From positions 1,935 through 65,934 of the forward strand of contig NZNS01000012.1 in the NCBI GenBank assembly GCA_002694985.1: DNA of 64,000 bases. The letters run 5' to 3'. Positions 55,963 through 64,000 of this stretch are shown here, one piece after another. The number at the start of each line of letters is the position of its first letter. Position 1 is the first letter of the stretch. A program made the position numbers and the translations under genes. Origin of the DNA: Parvibaculum sp. Lineage in GTDB: Bacteria > Pseudomonadota > Alphaproteobacteria > Parvibaculales > Parvibaculaceae. The notes beneath the pieces are model-generated. The model ran no database searches, was not told where the DNA came from, and was given only the letters and a program-made list of their open reading frames with translations.

Positions 55963-58590
55963 ATGGGAAAGAAGATGCTTATCGATGCGGCCCACCCCGA
56001 GGAAACCCGGGTGGTGGTCGTAAACGGCAATCGCGTTGAAGAGTTCGATTTCGAGTCAGAAAACAGGAAACAGCTTCGAGGAAATATCTATCTAGCCAAG
56101 GTGACGCGCGTGGAGCCCTCGCTCCAGGCAGCCTTCGTCGAATATGGCGGTAACAGGCACGGTTTCCTCGCCTTCAGCGAAATCCATCCCGACTACTACC
56201 AGATCCCGGTGGCCGACCGCGAAGCCCTGCTGCAACAGCAGGCCGACGAAGCGCGCCGCGAGGACGAGGACGAGGAAGACGACGAGGAGGATACGGCACC
56301 CGAGGCGGAAGCCAGGGAAGAAAAGGCCGGGCCGGACGACGAGGACGACGACAACGCCACTCCGGACAATACCGCTCCGGACAATGACGAAACGGAAACC
56401 GTCCGCTCCGACGAAACGATCGAGAGCGTCGGCGCTGAAGACGCGATGGAAGAAGCTGCGCCGCGCAAGCAGCGCAACAACTATCGCTCCTACAAGATTC
56501 AGGAAGTCATCAAGCGCCGGCAGATCCTGCTGGTGCAGGTCGTGAAGGAAGAGCGCGGCAACAAGGGTGCGGCGCTCACCACCTATCTCTCGCTCGCCGG
56601 ACGCTACTGCGTATTGATGCCGAACACGGCACGGGGCGGCGGCATCTCGCGCAAGATCACGGTGGCCGCCGACCGCAAGAAGCTGAAGAACATCGCCGAG
56701 TCGCTCGATGTGCCGGAAGGCATGGGCCTCATCGTCCGCACGGCCGGCGCGAAGCGCACCAAGGCCGAAATCAAGCGCGACTACGAATATCTGTTGCGCA
56801 TGTGGGAAAGCGTGCGCGAGCTGACGCTGAAATCCACGGCGCCGAGCCTCGTCTATGAGGAAGGCAGCCTGATCAAGCGCTCGATCCGCGATCTTTACGA
56901 CAAGGATATCGACGCTATCCAGATCGAGGGCGACGAAGGCTACAAGGAAGCAAAGAACTTCATGCGCATGCTCATGCCGAGCCATGCGAAGAATGTTCAG
57001 CCCTACAAGGAAAAGCAGCCGCTCTTCCAGAAACATCAGGTCGAGCAGCAGCTCGACGCGATGCTGAACCCGACCGTCACATTGAAGTCGGGCGGCTATA
57101 TCGTCATCAATCCGACGGAAGCGCTCGTTTCCATCGACGTCAACTCGGGGCGCTCCACCAAGGAGCGCAATATCGAGCAGACGGCGCTGAAGACGAATCT
57201 CGAAGCGGCCGAAGAAATCACGCGGCAAATGCGCCTGCGCGACCTTGCGGGCCTCATCGTGATCGATTTCATCGACATGGACGAGAACCGCAACAACCGT
57301 GCGGTCGAACGCAAGCTCAAGGATTGCCTGAAGACGGACCGGGCGCGTATCCAGGTCGGCCGGATCAGCCATTTCGGTCTTCTCGAAATGTCGCGCCAGC
57401 GCATGCGCTCCGGCGTGCTGGAAGGTTCGACTGTCATCTGCCCGCATTGCTCGGGTACGGGGCTCGTGCGCTCCGTCGAGTCGATGGCCCTGCATGTACT
57501 GCGCGGCGTCGAAGCGGAAGCGATCAAGGGCCGTGCCGCCGCCTTCACCGTGAAGGTGCCTGCCGAAGTCGCGATCTATATTCTGAACCAGAAGCGCGCG
57601 AACCTTCTCGATGTGGAAGAGCGCTACGGCACGTCCGTCTTCGTCGAGGCGGATGCGACGCTGGCCGGTTCGGAGCACAAGATCGAGACCGCCGAAGCGC
57701 GCGCACTGACGCGCACACGGCCGGCGCAGGGCGCGATCAACGTCGAGAGCGGCTACGCTGAGGAAGACGAACCCGCCATCGCGGAGACGGCAGCCGACGA
57801 GGACGAGACGAACGGCGAGACGAATGCCGATGCCGAAGCAGGCGACGGGAAAAGCGATGGACAGACCCGCCGCAAGCGCCGCCGCCGCAAGCGCCGCCCC
57901 GCGGGCGAAGGCGATGCGCCGCGCGAAGCCAATGGCGATGGCGATGGCAATGACAATGGCGACAAGAACGCGGAAGAGGCTTCCACCACAACGGAGGGAG
58001 CCGATACCGAGGACGAGGCGGAGGGAGATGCCGCGCAAGCCAATGGCGAACAGGAACTCGGCGAGGACGGACAGCCGCGCAAGCGCCGCCGCCGTGGCCG
58101 CCGTGGCGGACGCCGCAACAAGCGTCGCCAGGAAGGTACCGCCGAGGGCGATGAGGGCGGCGAAAACACCGCAAACGACAGCTATGCGGATGGTGCGGAG
58201 AACAGCGACGGCGAAGACCTGTCGCTGGAAGATGAGGCCGACCCTCTTGCGAGCGGCGAGGCGCCTGCTCTTCTCTCCTATTCGCGCGGCGCACTCGAAG
58301 CCGAAGACCCGTCCGACGACGACGAAGAGACCTGGGAAGCAGTGGCTGCCACGGAAGGCGCCTATGACGAACCGGAGGAACTTCTCGAAGCGGAAGCAGA
58401 GGTGAAGGAAGAATTAGCCCGGGAAGAAGCCGCGGAAGAAGCGGAAGAAGGCGAGACGACTGAAGAAACGGCGAAGAAGGACGAACCCGCCGTTGAAATG
58501 GCCGACGCCGATGAGCCGATGTCCGATGAGGTCGAGGAAGAAAAACCCTCGAACGAGCCCTCGCGACGCGGCTGGTGGCAGCGGCGCTAG
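55963..58590 (+). CDS. rne: Ribonuclease E
   Basis: The main mRNA-decay and RNA-processing endonuclease. The 875-residue protein begins KKMLIDAAHPEETRVVVV. Its S1 domain is split by an acidic insertion (about residues 90-165, rich in D/E) before the KIQEVIKRRQILLVQVVKEE strand. The catalytic core has LVSIDVNSGRSTKERN and LIVIDFIDMDENRNNR (metal-binding Asp residues), and the zinc link is CPHCSGTG. From about residue 590 the tail is long, with acidic blocks and Arg-rich clusters for degradosome partners. It ends at a strong terminator. Confidence 0.96.
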   Translation: MGKKMLIDAAHPEETRVVVVNGNRVEEFDFESENRKQLRGNIYLAKVTRVEPSLQAAFVEYGGNRHGFLAFSEIHPDYYQIPVADREALLQQQADEARREDEDEEDDEEDTAPEAEAREEKAGPDDEDDDNATPDNTAPDNDETETVRSDETIESVGAEDAMEEAAPRKQRNNYRSYKIQEVIKRRQILLVQVVKEERGNKGAALTTYLSLAGRYCVLMPNTARGGGISRKITVAADRKKLKNIAESLDVPEGMGLIVRTAGAKRTKAEIKRDYEYLLRMWESVRELTLKSTAPSLVYEEGSLIKRSIRDLYDKDIDAIQIEGDEGYKEAKNFMRMLMPSHAKNVQPYKEKQPLFQKHQVEQQLDAMLNPTVTLKSGGYIVINPTEALVSIDVNSGRSTKERNIEQTALKTNLEAAEEITRQMRLRDLAGLIVIDFIDMDENRNNRAVERKLKDCLKTDRARIQVGRISHFGLLEMSRQRMRSGVLEGSTVICPHCSGTGLVRSVESMALHVLRGVEAEAIKGRAAAFTVKVPAEVAIYILNQKRANLLDVEERYGTSVFVEADATLAGSEHKIETAEARALTRTRPAQGAINVESGYAEEDEPAIAETAADEDETNGETNADAEAGDGKSDGQTRRKRRRRKRRPAGEGDAPREANGDGDGNDNGDKNAEEASTTTEGADTEDEAEGDAAQANGEQELGEDGQPRKRRRRGRRGGRRNKRRQEGTAEGDEGGENTANDSYADGAENSDGEDLSLEDEADPLASGEAPALLSYSRGALEAEDPSDDDEETWEAVAATEGAYDEPEELLEAEAEVKEELAREEAAEEAEEGETTEETAKKDEPAVEMADADEPMSDEVEEEKPSNEPSRRGWWQRR

Positions 58591-58614
58591 AAGCCCGCGC
58601 AACGAACACAAAGC

Positions 58615-58648
58615 AAAAGGCCCGGTGTTTTCTCCGGGCCTTTTTTTC
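58615..58648 (+). terminator. Intrinsic terminator of rne
   Basis: A 7-bp stem GGCCCGG/CCGGGCC (58619-58625, 58634-58640) with an 8-nt loop is followed by seven T. AAAA precedes it, so it may also work for the convergent gene. Confidence 0.9.
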
Positions 58649-58693
58649 GTGCGAGCTTCGCGAATTCGTTATTCCATCCCCTGGCGCGGGCTG

Positions 58694-60148
58694 TCAGCCG
58701 CCGGCGATACCGGTGACGGCCATGCCGTTGCCGCGCGGGTTGATGGCAAAACCGCAGGCACCGGAAGCGATGCCGTCCGGGCAGACGATGGCATTGGCCG
58801 GGGAACGCATATCGGCAGGACCATTTTCGAGCGCGGTTTGCGCCGCGTCGATCGACTGCGCATTGCGTGCCACATACTGAATGGCGGCAGCCCCCTTGGG
58901 CCCGCCCGCGCCGGCGCCGCTGACGCGGACATATTCGCCGGTCGCGCCGGTCACGATGACGGGCGAGAGGAAGGCGGAGGCAAGCCCCGCAACCGGGCTC
59001 GACGGACTTGCCGCGAGCACCACGCCCGCTCCTTCCGCGACATGCCCCGAACCGAAGGCACCATTCATGGTGACGGCGCAGGCAACAGCCCCGCCCTTAC
59101 CGTCAATCGTGGCGAAAGCAGTGGAGCCGAAGTCACGATCCATATCGCCTTTCGCTCCGAGTTGAACCGCCGTGCGGCGCGCGGTTTCGGCCAAATCGCC
59201 AGGGCTTGCCGTGCCCGCATTCGACCAGAGCGCAGCGCCAAAAGCGCCCGCTCCAAGCGAGTCCGCGGGAAACCAGACACGCGACGTGCCGGAATCGGCG
59301 GATTGCGCGGCAACGACATCCGGGCGGTAGTTGCGGAGGTCATCTATGGAGAGAGCGCCGCCCACGCGGGAGGATGCCTCGACGAGGCGCTGTGCGGTCG
59401 CACCGGAATAGAAGCCGCGGACACCCTTGCTGCGCACCTGGGCAAGCGTTGCCGCAAGCTGGAGACGGGTGACGACGTCGAGCTCGGCCGCGATGCCACC
59501 CTTGCCGTTCGAGAAGGTTTTCTGCAGAGCGGGCGAGGCGCCGATGATTGCGGCATTGCTGGCGAGCTGGCTCGCGGTGGCGCGCGAAACCGGCAGGCCG
59601 GTCGCGGCAAGGCGCTCAGCGGGCGCGACAAGCGAACTCCAGGGGAGCTTGCCATAGCGCGCATGGATGAGCGCGAAGCCGCGCACATTGCCCGGGACGG
59701 CAATGCTGCCGCCGCCGGCCGGATTGCGGGTGAGGAAGGAGACCGTCTCGACCGTCTTCTTGCCTGCCTCATGGACGAGGCAGACGCCGCCGCCGCCAAG
59801 ACCGGCGGCTGCAGGATAGGTGACGGACAGACCGAAATAGACGGCGGCAGCCGCATCGGCGGCATTGCCCCCCTCTTCCAGCACCTGGCGCGCGATGAGC
59901 GCGGCAGAGGGCTCGTCGGCAATGGCGGCACCGGCAAACCAGGGATCGCGCGAATCCGCCTCAACCTTGCCCGTCGATGTGAGGCGTGCGCGGCGATCCG
60001 CTGCGGTCTCGACGCCGTGACTTACGGCGGTGATGCCCACAGGATCGCGGGGACCGTCATCCACGCAGGCCGAAAGCCCGAGAATCACAGCGAACGCGAC
60101 AAGCGCCATTCCCGTGCGGCGTGTGTGTGCCTCATAATTTAACCACAT
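58694..60148 (-). CDS. Divergent gamma-glutamyltransferase-like lipoprotein
   Basis: A 484-residue Ntn-hydrolase-fold protein. The start resembles a lipoprotein signal with lipobox LSAC (Cys near residue 27). GGT-like blocks are GGNAADAAAAVYFGLSVTYP, AGLGGGGVCLVHEAGKK, SIAVPGNVRGF and NGAFGSGHVAEGAGVVL. The autoprocessing site that reads T-T-H in normal GGT is DFGSTAFATID here, with Ser at the nucleophile place and Ala for His. The GSPGG motif is AGAGGP. It may still cleave itself slowly or have a changed function. ATG 60148 follows AGGAGAAG; ATG 60175 is an alternative. Confidence 0.75.
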   Translation of the reverse strand: MWLNYEAHTRRTGMALVAFAVILGLSACVDDGPRDPVGITAVSHGVETAADRRARLTSTGKVEADSRDPWFAGAAIADEPSAALIARQVLEEGGNAADAAAAVYFGLSVTYPAAAGLGGGGVCLVHEAGKKTVETVSFLTRNPAGGGSIAVPGNVRGFALIHARYGKLPWSSLVAPAERLAATGLPVSRATASQLASNAAIIGASPALQKTFSNGKGGIAAELDVVTRLQLAATLAQVRSKGVRGFYSGATAQRLVEASSRVGGALSIDDLRNYRPDVVAAQSADSGTSRVWFPADSLGAGAFGAALWSNAGTASPGDLAETARRTAVQLGAKGDMDRDFGSTAFATIDGKGGAVACAVTMNGAFGSGHVAEGAGVVLAASPSSPVAGLASAFLSPVIVTGATGEYVRVSGAGAGGPKGAAAIQYVARNAQSIDAAQTALENGPADMRSPANAIVCPDGIASGACGFAINPRGNGMAVTGIAGG

Positions 60149-60480
60149 TCCGGCGCTTCTCCTGATGTTCGACATATCGACCCTTTTGGCGCCGGATTCA
60201 GCGGTCAGCGCCGTTTCTTGTATGGTGTACCCTGCCCGGCAGGCGGACACTGCCCGGCGAGATTGACGGGGTCAGGGCCCGCCCCTACCGTTTAGTCGCG
60301 AGACGCCCATAACGTCAACGCGGCGCTGAAATCCGCGAAGAATCCCCCACCAGAACCGGGGACGCGAGAGTGACGCGAAATGGGCCTCCGGGGAAGGAAA
60401 AGCAGGCGGCGGGCTTGCTACTGGGACTTGGAAGGGCCGGAAAGCCCTCATGTAAACGGGTTTAACGAGAGTATGCAGTC
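60149..60480. other. Divergent gap between the GGT-like and M48 genes
   Basis: No gene is supported; GC-rich sequence with short inverted repeats (CTGCCCGGCAGG at about 60232-60243). It should contain both promoters, but no clear -35/-10 pair was recognised. Confidence 0.4.
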
Positions 60481-61851
60481 ATGAGATTCGGGCTCAACGC
60501 CGCCCTCCAACGGGGGATACGCGCCCTCGGCCTTCTGGCGATGGGCGCCGCGCTTGCTTTCCAGGCCGCTCACCCGGTGGCGGCGCAGGGCCGCATTGCG
60601 ATCGTCAGCGACGCCGAGACCGAGGCCATGCTACGGGAATATTCCGACCCGGTCTTCCGCGCGGCCGGCATCGACCCAGGCGCTGTGAAAATCCATCTCG
60701 TGAACGATCCGAACCTCAACGCCTTCGTGGCGAACGGGCAGCAGATGTTCGTGCATACCGGCCTCATCACCACCGTCGATACGCCTTCCGAACTCATCGG
60801 CGTGATCGCGCATGAAACGGGCCACATGTCCGGCGGACATCTGGTGAAACGGCGCGAGGAGTTCGAAAGCATGAGCATGCCGGTGATCGCCTCAATGATC
60901 CTCGGTGTGGGCGCGATTGCCGCCGGTCAGGGCGATGCGGGTATGGCGCTGATCATGGGCAGCCAGCACATCGCGACGCGCTCCCTCCTCGCCTTCACGC
61001 GCGAACAGGAAGCCAGCGCCGACCAGGCGGGCGCGACTTTCCTGGAGCGCTCCGGCCAGTCCGGCAAGGGCATGCTCGATCTTTTCTCGACGATGCGCGA
61101 CCAGGAACTGCTCTCGGCGAGCCGGCAAGACCCCTATGCGCGCTCGCATCCCATGTCCGGCGCGCGCCTGGCAGCACTGGAAGCGCGGGTGACGGCCTCA
61201 CCCTATTTCAACAAAGCTGAATCCCCCGCGCGTATCCATCAGTTCAAGATGGTGCAGGCGAAGCTGCACGGCTTTCTCGACGATCCCGCCGTCACGTTCA
61301 ACCGCTATCCCGCTTCCGACATGAGCGACTATGCGCGTTATGCCCGCTCTGTCGCCTATCACCGCACGGGGCAGCTCGACAAGGCACTGGCCGAACTCGA
61401 GCCGCTGCTGGAGCGTCAAGCGAACAACCCCTATATCTGGGAAGTGAAGGGGCAGATCTATTTCGAGAGCGGCAAGGTGGAAGAGGCCATCGCGGCCTAT
61501 CGCAAATCCGTGGAACTGAAGCCCTCCGACGAACAGCTTCACCTCGGGCTCGGGCGGGCGCTGCTCGCGCGCGAAGGTACGGACGCGACGCCCGAAGCCA
61601 TCCATCATCTGCAAATCGCGACGAAGAGCGGCGAGCAGGCCTTCGGCTATTACCAGCTTTCGATTGCCTATGGGCAGCTCGACGATATCGGCATGGCGGA
61701 ACTTTCGGCAGCGCAATATTACGATGCGCTCGGCTCGGTGGGCGAAGCGAAGTCACACGCCACACGAGCCATCAAGCTTCTCACGCAGGGTAGTCCCGAA
61801 TGGCTGCGCGCGCAGGATATCGCCATGCAGCCCATGCCAAATCGCGGATGA
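60481..61851 (+). CDS. Periplasmic M48 metalloprotease with TPR domain (BepA-like)
   Basis: A 456-residue secreted protease. The signal peptide ends near AAHPVAAQ (residue 36). The zinc motif is IAHETGHMSGGH (H111, H115), with the third ligand in QEASADQAG. A TPR domain covers about 290-440 (AVAYHRTGQLDKALAELEPL, AIAAYRKSVELKPSDEQL). BepA-like proteins help assemble or clear outer-membrane proteins. The stop overlaps a possible start of the next gene (ATGA), so the two are coupled or cotranscribed. Confidence 0.9.
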   Translation: MRFGLNAALQRGIRALGLLAMGAALAFQAAHPVAAQGRIAIVSDAETEAMLREYSDPVFRAAGIDPGAVKIHLVNDPNLNAFVANGQQMFVHTGLITTVDTPSELIGVIAHETGHMSGGHLVKRREEFESMSMPVIASMILGVGAIAAGQGDAGMALIMGSQHIATRSLLAFTREQEASADQAGATFLERSGQSGKGMLDLFSTMRDQELLSASRQDPYARSHPMSGARLAALEARVTASPYFNKAESPARIHQFKMVQAKLHGFLDDPAVTFNRYPASDMSDYARYARSVAYHRTGQLDKALAELEPLLERQANNPYIWEVKGQIYFESGKVEEAIAAYRKSVELKPSDEQLHLGLGRALLAREGTDATPEAIHHLQIATKSGEQAFGYYQLSIAYGQLDDIGMAELSAAQYYDALGSVGEAKSHATRAIKLLTQGSPEWLRAQDIAMQPMPNRG

Positions 61852-61907
61852 GCGCCCTCGCCCCTTTCCGCCTCGAAACAAATTCCTTTCTCAACACGAA
61901 GAGACTC

Positions 61908-62654
61908 ATGACCCGTTTGTTCCGCCTGCCCGCCTTGCTGCTCGCCGCCCTGTCCTTCGCTTTTGCCGCGCCTGCATATGCGCAAGGCTCATTCGACGCC
62001 GCGGAGACCGCGGAAATCGAGACGATCATTCACGACTATCTGGTGGAGCATCCAGAAGTACTGGTGAAAGCCTTCGAGGCGCTCGAAACGAAACAGGCTA
62101 CGGCAGAGTTTGAGAAAACGCAGGCCGCCATCGAACGGAACCGCAAGGCGATCTACGACAATCCGATGGACTACGTGACGGGGAACCCGGATGGCGACGT
62201 CACCATCGTCGAGTTCTTCGACTACCAGTGCGGCTACTGCAAGCGCAGCTTCGAGCCGCTGATGGACTTTGTGAAGGCGGACGGCAATATCCGCCTCATC
62301 CTGAAGGAATTTCCGATCCTCGGGCCCGTTTCGCTCACCGCCTCGCAGGCGGCCATCGCCGCAAAGAAGCAGGGCCGATACATCGAGATGCACGCCGCGC
62401 TCTACGAGCACAAGGGCGGACTCGACGAGGACGGGGTTTACGAGATTGCGAAGGATGTCGGCCTCGATCTGGCGAAACTCAAGAAAGACATGGCCGATCC
62501 GGCGATTCAGGACCATGTGAGCCGCACCTACCGCCTTGCCGAGCAGCTCGGCGTGGACGGCACGCCCGCCTTCATCGCCGGCGGCACGATGTATCCGGGC
62601 GTGGTAGACAAGGAACGGCTCGAAAAGATCGTCAAAGACGCGCGCGGAAGCTGA
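61908..62654 (+). CDS. DsbA-family thiol:disulfide oxidoreductase
   Basis: A 248-residue periplasmic thioredoxin-fold protein. The signal peptide MTRLFRLPALLLAALSFAFA ends near APAYAQ. A helical N-terminal region with a DUF-like YLVEHPEVLVKAFEALE segment precedes the fold. The active site is DYQCGYCKRSF (C108, C111), with the cis-Pro loop in VDGTPAFIAGG. The layout resembles ScsB/DsbG-like and BdbD-like proteins. ATG 61908 puts the signal peptide at the start; ATG 61848 would overlap the M48 stop but adds 20 polar residues. Confidence 0.92.
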   Translation: MTRLFRLPALLLAALSFAFAAPAYAQGSFDAAETAEIETIIHDYLVEHPEVLVKAFEALETKQATAEFEKTQAAIERNRKAIYDNPMDYVTGNPDGDVTIVEFFDYQCGYCKRSFEPLMDFVKADGNIRLILKEFPILGPVSLTASQAAIAAKKQGRYIEMHAALYEHKGGLDEDGVYEIAKDVGLDLAKLKKDMADPAIQDHVSRTYRLAEQLGVDGTPAFIAGGTMYPGVVDKERLEKIVKDARGS

Positions 62655-62761
62655 CACGCGGCTCCGGCCGTGCCAAAACACGAGGCCCGCTCCTGCCAGC
62701 ACTGCCACGGCGCATGCTCCCTGCACCCGAACATAAAGGCGCCCTCCGGCGCACAAAAACC

Positions 62762-63748
62762 ATGCATACGAGAATTGAAGAATTTGCCGCTCATTGCGCG
62801 CGCTATCGCACGCCGAGCCATTTCCGCGCGGGACGGCAGATCGTTACCACGGCTGTCCCCTTTATCGCGCTTTCGGCGGCCATGTATTTCAGCCTGCATG
62901 TCGGTTACTGGCTGACGCTGCTGCTGGCCATTCCGCTGGCGGGCTGCGCACTGCGCTTCTTCGTCATCCAGCACGATTGCGGACATGGCTCCTTCTTCGC
63001 CTCGAAGCGCGCCAACGACATCACGGGACGTATAGTCAGTCTGCTGACGATTACGCCCTATGCCTATTGGCGGCGGCTGCATGCGCTGCACCACACCTCC
63101 TCGGCCAATCTCGACCGGCGCGGCTTCGGCGATATCACCACGCTGACGACCGACGAATACCGGGCGCTGACGCCGCTGCGCCGCCTTGCCTATCGCATCT
63201 ACCGGCACCCGGCCTTCCTGCTCGTGATCGGCGGGCCGGTTCACTTCCTGCTGCTGCAACGCCTGCCGCTCACGCTGCGGCGTCCGGCATGGGAAATGTG
63301 GAGCAGCGTCATGGCGCATAATCTCGGGATCGCCGTCTTTTACGGCACGCTGCTGTTCCTGCTCGGCTGGCTCAACTTCGTGGTGATGGTGATCCCGGTG
63401 CTGGTCGCAGCGGCAGCGATGGGCGTCTGGCTTTTCTATGTGCAGCACCAGTTCGAGAATACGAGCTGGGACACCCGCGAGACATGGGACCGCAAGCGCG
63501 GCGCGCTGACCGGCAGCTCCTATTATGTGCTGCCCTCCGTGCTCGGCTGGTTTACGGGCAATATCGGTCTGCACCACATTCATCATCTGTGCAGCCACAT
63601 CCCGAACTACCGTTTGCAGGAATGCCTGGACGCGATGCCGGAACTGAAGACAATCAACCGGCTGACCATCGTGGAGAGCCTCAAGACGGCATCGCTGGCG
63701 CTGTGGGATCCGCGGAGCCGCAAGCTGGTGAGTTTCCAGGGGATCTAG
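62762..63748 (+). CDS. Membrane fatty acid desaturase
   Basis: A 328-residue di-iron desaturase. The three His boxes are IQHDCGHGSFF (71-75), LHALHHTSS (107-111) and GLHHIHHLCSHIPNYR (near 271-279). About four to five membrane segments surround them. This pattern fits acyl-lipid desaturases (DesA/omega-3 type). The start at ATG 62762 gives a standard length; the frame is open upstream into the dsbA gene without homology. An MDR dehydrogenase gene starts 17 bp downstream. Confidence 0.88.
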   Translation: MHTRIEEFAAHCARYRTPSHFRAGRQIVTTAVPFIALSAAMYFSLHVGYWLTLLLAIPLAGCALRFFVIQHDCGHGSFFASKRANDITGRIVSLLTITPYAYWRRLHALHHTSSANLDRRGFGDITTLTTDEYRALTPLRRLAYRIYRHPAFLLVIGGPVHFLLLQRLPLTLRRPAWEMWSSVMAHNLGIAVFYGTLLFLLGWLNFVVMVIPVLVAAAAMGVWLFYVQHQFENTSWDTRETWDRKRGALTGSSYYVLPSVLGWFTGNIGLHHIHHLCSHIPNYRLQECLDAMPELKTINRLTIVESLKTASLALWDPRSRKLVSFQGI

Positions 63749-63765
63749 ATCATCCGGGAGGAGCG

Positions 63766-64000
63766 ATGAAGAAGATCGTACTCAACGAATATGGCGTGCC
63801 GGAAGACGTGGCGCACTGCGTGGAAGCGCCGGATGTGGGCGCGCCCTCCCCCGGCGAAGTCGTTTTCGACGTCATCGCCTTTCCGCTCAACCCCGCGGAT
63901 ATCGGCTTTTGCCGCGGCAATTACCGGATCAAGCCGCCCTTGCCCGCGACGCCGGGCGCGGAATGCGTGGGCCGTGTCACCGCCGTGGGCGATGGTGTTA
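63766..64000 (+). CDS. Zinc-type/MDR alcohol dehydrogenase family protein (partial, runs off the window)
   Basis: Only the first 78 codons are visible: MKKIVLNEYGVPEDVAHCVE, then PSPGEVVFDVIAFPLNPADI, and TPGAECVGRVTAVGDGV, the GroES-like start of the medium-chain dehydrogenase/reductase family. The NPADI and PGAE motifs favour the quinone-reductase/2-enoyl-CoA-reductase branch. GGGAGGAGCG precedes the ATG. It lies 17 bp after the desaturase and may form an operon with it. Confidence 0.85.
   Translation, partial: MKKIVLNEYGVPEDVAHCVEAPDVGAPSPGEVVFDVIAFPLNPADIGFCRGNYRIKPPLPATPGAECVGRVTAVGDGV

Noticed and set aside
56092..58038. 648-residue minus-strand open frame
   Set aside because: Antisense to rne; no motif and it lacks a plausible start context.

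Overview
The window is about 61-63% GC by eye and reads as the chromosome of an alphaproteobacterium. The signs are a combined IscR/NifS/SufBCDS-SufT-SufA locus, RNase E with an acidic insertion in its S1 domain, a bactofilin next to an M23 peptidase, a glnB-glnA unit behind a sigma-54 promoter, a lipid A deacylase-like protein and an AsmA/DUF3971 giant. The fatty-acid genes (SCPx-like thiolase, coniferyl-aldehyde-type dehydrogenase, desaturase) would suit a Parvibaculum-like or Rhizobiales-like genome, but that placement is inference only.

Layout. 1-4062 is the right part of an ISL3-family insertion sequence of the ISPpu12 type, carrying a ZIP-family metal transporter, lnt and lspA plus a decayed transposase. 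Its right inverted repeat ends inside the 3' end of tig and now supplies the last codons of trigger factor. 4040-12445, nearly all on the minus strand, holds tig, tRNA-Leu(UAG), the bifunctional NAD(P)H-hydrate repair enzyme, a histidine phosphatase, a PagL-like outer-membrane protein, a thiolase-like protein and an aminotransferase/carboxylesterase pair. 12702-14737 is glnB-glnA with its promoter and terminator. 14752-19201 holds a broken VOC gene, a small AAA ATPase, a DASS transporter and an Old Yellow Enzyme homologue. parE and an RhlE-type helicase follow on the plus strand to 23340, then an aldehyde dehydrogenase, a diguanylate cyclase and a broken enoyl-CoA hydratase.

26750-34413 is one long minus-strand Fe-S assembly operon: iscR, a NifS-like desulfurase, sufB, sufC, sufD, sufS, sufT, sufA and tfoX. 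Cluster sensing, sulfur mobilisation, scaffold and carrier functions are thus tightly linked. 34727-45450 carries an alpha/beta hydrolase, anmK, tyrS, the AsmA-like protein, Bcp, a DUF455 ferritin-like protein, and the overlapping M23 peptidase/bactofilin pair. 45506-45799, between convergent genes, holds a three-repeat Pho-box-like array with nothing obvious to regulate.

45801-55065 is a minus-strand cell-wall and translation block: prfB with an intact programmed +1 frameshift site, a DUF262-HNH gene that looks like an anti-phage nuclease inserted with a gene remnant and REP-like hairpins, a BaiN/HI0933-type flavoprotein whose only plausible start is CTG, mrcA (PBP1A), and an AmiC-type amidase ending in a 20-bp minisatellite. 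55963-64000 contains rne behind an approximately 0.9-kb gene-free stretch, a divergent gamma-glutamyltransferase-like lipoprotein, an M48-TPR protease with a DsbA-like partner, a fatty acid desaturase and the start of an MDR dehydrogenase.

The least explained items are the DUF262-HNH gene and its neighbour remnant, the orphan Pho-box array, the IS cargo with the rewritten tig tail, and the CTG start. No CRISPR array, rRNA operon or prophage was seen.
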